From an uncultured Kiritimatiellota bacterium (GTDB taxonomy: Bacteria; Verrucomicrobiota; Kiritimatiellia; RFP12; UBA1067): 15,361 nt of DNA. The notes beneath the pieces are model-generated. The model was not told the DNA's origin. It ran no database searches and saw only the letters and a list, made by a program, of their open reading frames with translations. Made by a program: the position numbers and the translations under genes. Location: contig CAKURH010000094.1 of the NCBI GenBank assembly GCA_934675625.1, positions 1 through 15,361 on the forward strand. The letters run 5' to 3'. This document shows, piece after piece, positions 10,823 to 15,361 of the stretch. The first letter of the stretch is position 1. Each line of letters starts with the position of its first letter.

Positions 10823-12571
10823 TCACCCTGCAACCGGCTGTTCGCGGCGACGGCTCACGAAGTCGCCAACGCGGCGGCTTGTGCCGTCCGGCTCGACGCG
10901 ATAGCTGTACCGCGCCTCGATGGCGGCGTCCGGCATGCTGCTGTAGGTCATGACGAGCGCGCCGTCGTCTTCGCGGCGGATGTCGACCTGCGCCTGCATG
11001 TGCTCGCCGCCCACGCCGACGAGCGCGACGAACGGCATGAAGCCGCCCTGCGTGAGGCCCATGAACATCACCTTGCGCTGGGCGGGCGTGATCTGCTGCC
11101 CGAAGAGCGCGTCCATCTGCCCGATGAAGTCGCGCGTCATCGGCTCCGCCCGGTCAAGATGCCCCTGAAGCGGCCGGAAGTCGGCCTCGTGGGCCGCTGC
11201 CCCGTTCCGCGCGCGAATGACAGGGAACTGCCGCTGGAAGTCGAGCGTCAGCTGATTGACGAGATTCTGCTCCGTCTTCAGGCAGGCGTCCTCGACGTTG
11301 TAGAGCGACATTTCCGCCACGTAGTCGCGCCGCACGTCCGGGACGAACGTCGGATCCTTCAGCACACGGCGCATGGCCGACGTGAAGGCCGCGCCGTTCA
11401 GGACGTCCGCCGCCAGCCCGGTGGCGAGCAGGGAGTCGAGCGTCTGCCGACGCATCTCCGGCGCGCCCTGCCGGTCCCGGATCTCCTCCGCCCGCCGCTT
11501 CAGGCGCGCGACAAAGGCGTCCGAGAACGCCCGCGTCCCCAGGACGCCGGCCTCGCCCTTCGGCGCGCGCTCGCCAAAGCAGCCGTGCCACACCGTCGCG
11601 CCCGTCAGGCGACCTTCCGGCTGTCGTGCGCGCATCGCGGGCATCTTCTCGGAGACGAGCGACAGGGCGACGCCCATGTACCACGACGAACCAGAGCCGG
11701 CATTTTCCAGAAGCCCGACGGCGACGTCCGCGCGGTCCGCCCGCTCCTGCGCCGGCGCACCCGCAATGAAGACCGCGCCCTGATCCCACCGGCGGATCTC
11801 CTGTCGCTGCGTCGTCAGGCGATTCGAGTCGAGGCCAAACGCCTGCAGCGTGACGATCAGGTGCTTCGACGTGAAATCACGGATGGAGGCCGCAAGCCCG
11901 TCCGCAGACGGTAGCGGCCGCCCGTCGGCGCGCCGCGCGTCCAGGTCTCGGCGGACGAGATCCTGCAGGAACGCCGTCTGCCGCGCGTTCAGCGCGACGC
12001 CCGGCTTGCCGTCCGCCGGATGCGCGATGTCCTGGACGGCGGCCGCGATCGCGTCCGAGACGCGCAAATTGCCGCCGACGGCGTCGAAGGTCGTGTCGAT
12101 CCTGCGCGAGGAGAGGGCGCGCGCATCGCCCGCGCGCAGCTCCTCCCAGGCGTTGAAGCCCGTCGCCTTGTCAATCGTGTTGATGACCTTCGCGACGACC
12201 TTTCGGTCAAGGAGCTTGGGCGTCGCGACCTGCTGTCCTTCCGCGTCCATGCCGAGTTCGCGGCGGACGGACGCGAGCGCCTTGTCCAGCTTCGCCCGCT
12301 CCGCCGCGTCCGCGCCGGGCTGGGCGGCGAGCAGCGCCGTCGCAATGCCCGACAGTTGCGCGCGCAGGGCGTCGCAGCTCGCCCGCATCTCGGCGGACGG
12401 CGTGCCGCCGCGCTCGCGCCAGTGCGTGTTGAACTTCACGACGCGGCCGTCCAGAAGGCCGATGTTGCCCTTGCCGCCGGACGTCTTCTCCGTCCGCCCC
12501 GAGCCGTACGCCAGCTTCGCGATCTGCGCCAGCGCGTCCTGATTGCCGAGCCCTCTGATGTCAATGGCCAT
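10823..12571 (-). CDS. Large protein of unknown function (582 aa)
   Basis: I do not recognise this protein. From MAIDIRGLGNQDALAQIAK it is 582 residues, with no signal peptide and no transmembrane segment, so it looks soluble. It is rich in Arg, Ala and Asp and appears largely helical. A more hydrophobic stretch near the C-terminus (QRKVMFMGLTQGGFMPFVAL) leads into an apparent beta-rich tail (QAQVDIRREDDGALVMTYSS, EARYSYRVEPDG). No Walker motif, metal-binding cluster or catalytic signature stands out. The frame is open up to 12631, but the start at 12571 is preferred because AGAAGGAG lies nine bases before it and the extra 20 residues (rich in R, K and Q) look like untranslated leader. It stands alone: 126 bases separate it from the upstream gene, and thrC downstream has its own promoter. 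Possible roles include a secreted effector or a structural protein; neither is supported. Confidence 0.85.
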   Translation of the reverse strand: MAIDIRGLGNQDALAQIAKLAYGSGRTEKTSGGKGNIGLLDGRVVKFNTHWRERGGTPSAEMRASCDALRAQLSGIATALLAAQPGADAAERAKLDKALASVRRELGMDAEGQQVATPKLLDRKVVAKVINTIDKATGFNAWEELRAGDARALSSRRIDTTFDAVGGNLRVSDAIAAAVQDIAHPADGKPGVALNARQTAFLQDLVRRDLDARRADGRPLPSADGLAASIRDFTSKHLIVTLQAFGLDSNRLTTQRQEIRRWDQGAVFIAGAPAQERADRADVAVGLLENAGSGSSWYMGVALSLVSEKMPAMRARQPEGRLTGATVWHGCFGERAPKGEAGVLGTRAFSDAFVARLKRRAEEIRDRQGAPEMRRQTLDSLLATGLAADVLNGAAFTSAMRRVLKDPTFVPDVRRDYVAEMSLYNVEDACLKTEQNLVNQLTLDFQRQFPVIRARNGAAAHEADFRPLQGHLDRAEPMTRDFIGQMDALFGQQITPAQRKVMFMGLTQGGFMPFVALVGVGGEHMQAQVDIRREDDGALVMTYSSMPDAAIEARYSYRVEPDGTSRRVGDFVSRRREQPVAG

Positions 12572-12580
12572 GTCCGTCGT

Positions 12581-12588
12581 CTCCTTCT
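12581..12588 (-). promoter_or_regulatory. Ribosome binding site that sets the start of the 582-aa gene
   Basis: The minus strand reads AGAAGGAG, nine bases before the ATG at 12571. It supports this start over the in-frame ATG at 12631, which has no comparable site. The preceding AAAGACAGAA is also found just before the ribosome binding site of the exported protein gene starting at 14341. Confidence 0.7.
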
Positions 12589-12697
12589 GTCTTTTCCGCT
12601 GTTGATGGTTGTCGTGAGACCGGCGCGGCAAGCCCTCTCGCCGCCCCGGTTCACATGGACTACGGATTTATCGCCGCTTGGTTACAGCGACATGCCT

Positions 12698-14341
12698 TCA
12701 GCGAATGATGACCAGAACGCCCTTCACCTGACGCATCCGCAGGTAGAGCCCCGTGTCCTTCACGACCTTCTCGACCCTGACCTGCCCCCATTCGCCGACA
12801 GGCTTGACCTCCCAGTCGTCGAAGACGGACGCACCCGCGTCGTTCGTCGGCGCGCCGCCCGCGCAGGTCGTGAGCACCGGGTATTCCGTCCACTTGACCG
12901 GATACGCCGCGTCCGCCGCCACCGTCGCATTCGTGACGTACACCGTGCCGGTCGCGGGAATCGCCAGCTTGCAGTTCGTCTCGCACCGCGCCGGGTTCAC
13001 GTCCGCCGCGCCGAAGTCAAACGGCATCGTCCACTCGGCGTCGCTCAGGTTCAACGGAATCAGCTTCGTTTCACGCGAACGAACGGTAACGCGCTGCGGC
13101 AGATTCGCCGGACTGTAACCGTAAATCTGAACCATGTCGGGATTCGGATAAGACCTGATCTTCGACAAGTCGAGAATCTCGGCCCGGTTGACGACATTCG
13201 ACTCGGCACGGTAATCGAAAGTCAGCGTCGTGGTGGCGTAGGCGCCATGATTTCCCGTCAACGTGACATTCATCATCGGCGAGACATAGTAATAATTCGC
13301 CCTGTTCCCCTGATCACCCAAGATGACATTCCCCAACCCCTTGTCGAAGGACGGCGGGTTCCCGACTCGATAGGCCCAGTCCTGTTCCGCAAAGAGGCCA
13401 ATCGGACACGTAGACCCCGTGACCTTGTCGACGCGAATCGTGTTGTTTGAATAGACGCAAAGTTGCGCCCCCCACCGACGAACCGAGCCGGGTTTCGAGG
13501 ACAGTCCATCCGAATTGCTCTGCTCGCAGTCTGCGAGCAAGTTCGACACGACAAGCACGGAGGGCTCCGAAGCGACGTCCCGCTGCGGATCGAAGAGGAC
13601 ATATTGCGCCCCATATTGGCCCGGGCCGCCATAGTGATGGGTTCGGACCGTCCCCACCCGCGAAGTCGCCGCCGGCGAGTAGACCCTGAGGTTCTCCTTC
13701 GCCTGCGAGTTGGTGAAGTAGACGGTTCCCCTGAAGTCGCACATTCCGTAAATTGCAAGGCCCACGCCAAACTTATGCAAGGTAAAGACGCCCGACCCCG
13801 TCAATGCGCCGTAGAACGAAGGGGCGTACCGACCCCACAATTCCATGCCGCCATTCAGTTCCAGGTCGCCGCGGATGTCGCTGCCCGCCGGACTCGAAAG
13901 CGTGAAAGACGTTCCGTCCTCACTCTTGGTGACTGTGCTCTTGTAGTAAAGGAACTGGAGGACGTTGGTGGGGATGACAACCGTCTGGCCCTCGGCGACG
14001 AGGGCTTCGTTCACCAAAGCAAGGCGCGTGCAGTTCTCCCAGTTGTAGTCCAGTCCCGTCGGCAGGTCGTCGAGCACGAGGGCGCCGTTGAGCTTGACGA
14101 CCGAACCGGCCGGGACATTGAGCGCCGCCCAGTCGATGTAGTCGTAGTCCGTCGCCTGATCGTACGTCGGCGCCGCGGTCGAAGTGCTGGCGCCTAGCGT
14201 ATAGACGTTCTTCCCCTCCTCGACAACGGGGTCGGGCAGCGTGCCAAACACGCCGGCAAACGCCCCCGCAGCCGAGAGCGCAAGGGGCAGCGCGGCGACA
14301 ATCGAACGAATTCCAAACGGTTTCTCACAGACATTCATCAT
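12698..14341 (-). CDS. Exported protein of unknown function (547 aa, beta-rich)
   Basis: The N-terminus has a clear Sec signal peptide: a charged start (MMNVCEKPFGIR), a hydrophobic core (SIVAALPLALSAAGA) and a likely cleavage after AFA at about residue 29. The mature part is rich in Gly, Thr, Val, Asn, Ser and Tyr, with short alternating strands (YFTNSQAKENLRVYS, TLTFDYRAESNVVN), as in beta-helix or autotransporter-passenger-like surface proteins. No C-terminal beta-barrel, LPXTG or Type IX sorting domain is seen. The protein ends GLYLRMRQVKGVLVIIR, a hydrophobic/basic tail. At least nine cysteines are scattered through it. The DNA is visibly less GC-biased than the neighbouring genes, suggesting faster evolution or different ancestry. 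AAGGAAAA precedes the first of two adjacent ATGs. It lies 40 bases after the phosphodiesterase gene and is probably cotranscribed with it. Confidence 0.85.
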   Translation of the reverse strand: MMNVCEKPFGIRSIVAALPLALSAAGAFAGVFGTLPDPVVEEGKNVYTLGASTSTAAPTYDQATDYDYIDWAALNVPAGSVVKLNGALVLDDLPTGLDYNWENCTRLALVNEALVAEGQTVVIPTNVLQFLYYKSTVTKSEDGTSFTLSSPAGSDIRGDLELNGGMELWGRYAPSFYGALTGSGVFTLHKFGVGLAIYGMCDFRGTVYFTNSQAKENLRVYSPAATSRVGTVRTHHYGGPGQYGAQYVLFDPQRDVASEPSVLVVSNLLADCEQSNSDGLSSKPGSVRRWGAQLCVYSNNTIRVDKVTGSTCPIGLFAEQDWAYRVGNPPSFDKGLGNVILGDQGNRANYYYVSPMMNVTLTGNHGAYATTTLTFDYRAESNVVNRAEILDLSKIRSYPNPDMVQIYGYSPANLPQRVTVRSRETKLIPLNLSDAEWTMPFDFGAADVNPARCETNCKLAIPATGTVYVTNATVAADAAYPVKWTEYPVLTTCAGGAPTNDAGASVFDDWEVKPVGEWGQVRVEKVVKDTGLYLRMRQVKGVLVIIR

Positions 14342-14381
14342 GGCAGGTTTTCCTTTCTGTCTTTAGGTCTTTGCGTTCAAC

Positions 14382-15302
14382 TCAGTTGTCCGACAGCCGC
14401 ATCTCGTCGGCGATGGCCCAGTAGAGGGCTTCGGGGTAGTCCGTGCCGAACGAGTCGAAGCCCATCTCCCAGAGGAGCTTGTACGACTTCGGGTTGTTCG
14501 CTTCGCCACGACAGACGAAGACGGACGGCTCGACCCCGGCGGCACGAAGACGCGCAATGCAGGACTTCAGCACGTCCGGGCGCGGACAGAACGTTGCGTT
14601 CCCGTCCGCGTCGTAGCGGATCTGGCAATGCACCTGCACGATGTCGATCGACGCGAATTTCTCCTGGGCGGAACGCTCGAACTGGTTGAGCAGGAACTTC
14701 TCGCTGTACGCCATCTCTTCAGGGTTCGAGAAGTCAATGCGATTCCAGTTTCCGAGATGCATCCACTGCAGCGCCTGCCCCGTCGGCAGCGCCGCCTTGT
14801 AGCGGCGGATCTGGTTGTGGCTCGCGGCAATGAACCAGCACTGCTTTTCGAGCCCGTGCGCCTTCACCATCGCCGCCACCGTTTCCGGCGGAATCTCCTT
14901 CCAGTCGATGTGCACCCGCCGGGAGGGATTCTCCTCCATCGCGGTGAAGATCGTCTCCCAGAGCGGCGGACGGCAGTACGCATACTGCTTTCCGCGATAA
15001 CTGCCGACATCCTCTTCGCGCAGCTCGTCCCACGTCCATTCGCCGATGGGCCGGCCCTTGAGCGAGCGGTCATGGAAGGCGACGACCTTTCCGTCCTTCG
15101 TGAGGCGGATGTCGCTTTCAGGTGTGCAACCCCTCGTCCACGTGTAGAGGAGGGCCTCCAGCGTGTTGTCCGGGCGGCCCTTGCCGTCGCCGCGATGGAT
15201 GAGGGAGTGGGTGAGTCTTTCGCGCGCCGCGGACGTCCATGGACGCGCCGCGCCCGCCGGCAGGCAGATCGCGCACAGGGCGAGCGCGGCGAAAACCCGC
15301 AA
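14382..15302 (-). CDS. Exported glycerophosphodiester phosphodiesterase family protein
   Basis: This 306-residue protein has a signal peptide (MRVFAALALCAICLPAGAA, probable cleavage near residue 19) and a GDPD TIM-barrel domain. Family members hydrolyse glycerophosphodiesters to glycerol-3-phosphate and an alcohol. The family blocks are present: HRG (36-38), the PDNTLEAL block (a PENT variant), the metal-binding ESD (62-64), and LTKDGKVVAFHD (67-78) with the second catalytic histidine H77. HIDWKE (131-136) and FGTDYPEAL near the C-terminus match later strands. Location is therefore periplasmic or secreted. The start is TTG at 15302: the in-frame upstream codons reach a TAA without ATG or GTG, and an AAGG about 15 bases upstream is the only ribosome-binding candidate. 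The substrate could be a phospholipid headgroup or a teichoic-like polymer; the sequence does not decide. The promoter region contains a 22-G run (plus strand). Confidence 0.9.
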   Translation of the reverse strand: MRVFAALALCAICLPAGAARPWTSAARERLTHSLIHRGDGKGRPDNTLEALLYTWTRGCTPESDIRLTKDGKVVAFHDRSLKGRPIGEWTWDELREEDVGSYRGKQYAYCRPPLWETIFTAMEENPSRRVHIDWKEIPPETVAAMVKAHGLEKQCWFIAASHNQIRRYKAALPTGQALQWMHLGNWNRIDFSNPEEMAYSEKFLLNQFERSAQEKFASIDIVQVHCQIRYDADGNATFCPRPDVLKSCIARLRAAGVEPSVFVCRGEANNPKSYKLLWEMGFDSFGTDYPEALYWAIADEMRLSDN

Positions 15303-15332
15303 GCGGCTTGCTAAAACCTTACTTAGCGCACC

Positions 15333-15354
15333 GGGGGGGGGGGGGGGGGGGGGG
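15333..15354. repeat. Homopolymer run of 22 G (plus strand)
   Basis: Twenty-two consecutive G residues lie 31 bases upstream of the phosphodiesterase TTG start, i.e. a poly-C tract in its presumed promoter/leader on the coding strand. Such tracts can drive phase variation by slippage, but one this close to the window edge may also be a sequencing or assembly artefact. Confidence 0.9.
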
Positions 15355-15361
15355 TAGAATT

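Noticed and set aside
12572..12631. N-terminal extension of the 582-residue protein to the ATG at 12631
   Set aside because: The extra residues are charged and low in complexity, and a strong AGAAGGAG site precedes the ATG at 12571, so the region reads better as a leader.
12640..12697. Hairpin-like sequence after the exported protein gene (CGCT pairing with AGCG)
   Set aside because: Only four pairs with an irregular continuation and no following T-run.

Overview
The window is about 15.4 kb of GC-rich bacterial DNA. All nine genes I can support lie on the minus strand, so they are transcribed from high to low coordinates. The genes are mainly housekeeping genes, plus two exported proteins and one large protein I do not recognise. 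Sec-type signal peptides, the high GC content and low-complexity insertions inside core genes would suit an uncultured Gram-negative of the PVC group (Kiritimatiellota/Verrucomicrobiota-like). That placement is a guess from general appearance; no marker gene here fixes the taxonomy. The gene for tlyA ends 59 bases from one edge and a 22-G run sits at the other, so the window may be a whole short contig.

Layout in transcription order: (1) 15302-12698 holds an exported glycerophosphodiester phosphodiesterase and, 40 bases on, an exported 547-residue protein of unknown function. (2) 12571-10823 encodes a 582-residue cytoplasmic-looking protein of unknown function with its own strong ribosome binding site. 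(3) 10743-7166 holds threonine synthase (thrC), whose stop codon overlaps by one base the start of a RecD2-type helicase. (4) 7084-3008 holds valyl-tRNA synthetase (valS) and 16S rRNA m5C967 methyltransferase (rsmB). (5) 2972-59 holds a fusion protein and then a TlyA-type 2'-O-rRNA methyltransferase. Three transcription units (thrC, valS, fusion gene) are each preceded by a perfect extended -10 element TGnTATAAT with no clear -35 box.

The most unusual object is the 717-residue fusion at 819-2972. Its first ~225 residues are the IMP cyclohydrolase half of PurH, and the rest is a complete AMP-forming acyl-CoA synthetase-like ligase, standing where the AICAR transformylase half of PurH would normally be. 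No start codon lies near the junction, so it reads as one genuine polypeptide.

The second notable theme is sequence architecture. valS carries four in-frame low-complexity inserts: two copies of one GC-rich DNA repeat encoding GGSGAPAP, an array of five 9-base units encoding LxX triplets, and a pyrimidine-rich tract. rsmB carries a further G/T-rich triplicated tract. These look like small repeats that have invaded or grown within coding sequence at tolerated loops. Apart from these, the stretches without genes are short (under 130 bases). I see no tRNA, rRNA, CRISPR array, transposase or convincing terminator.
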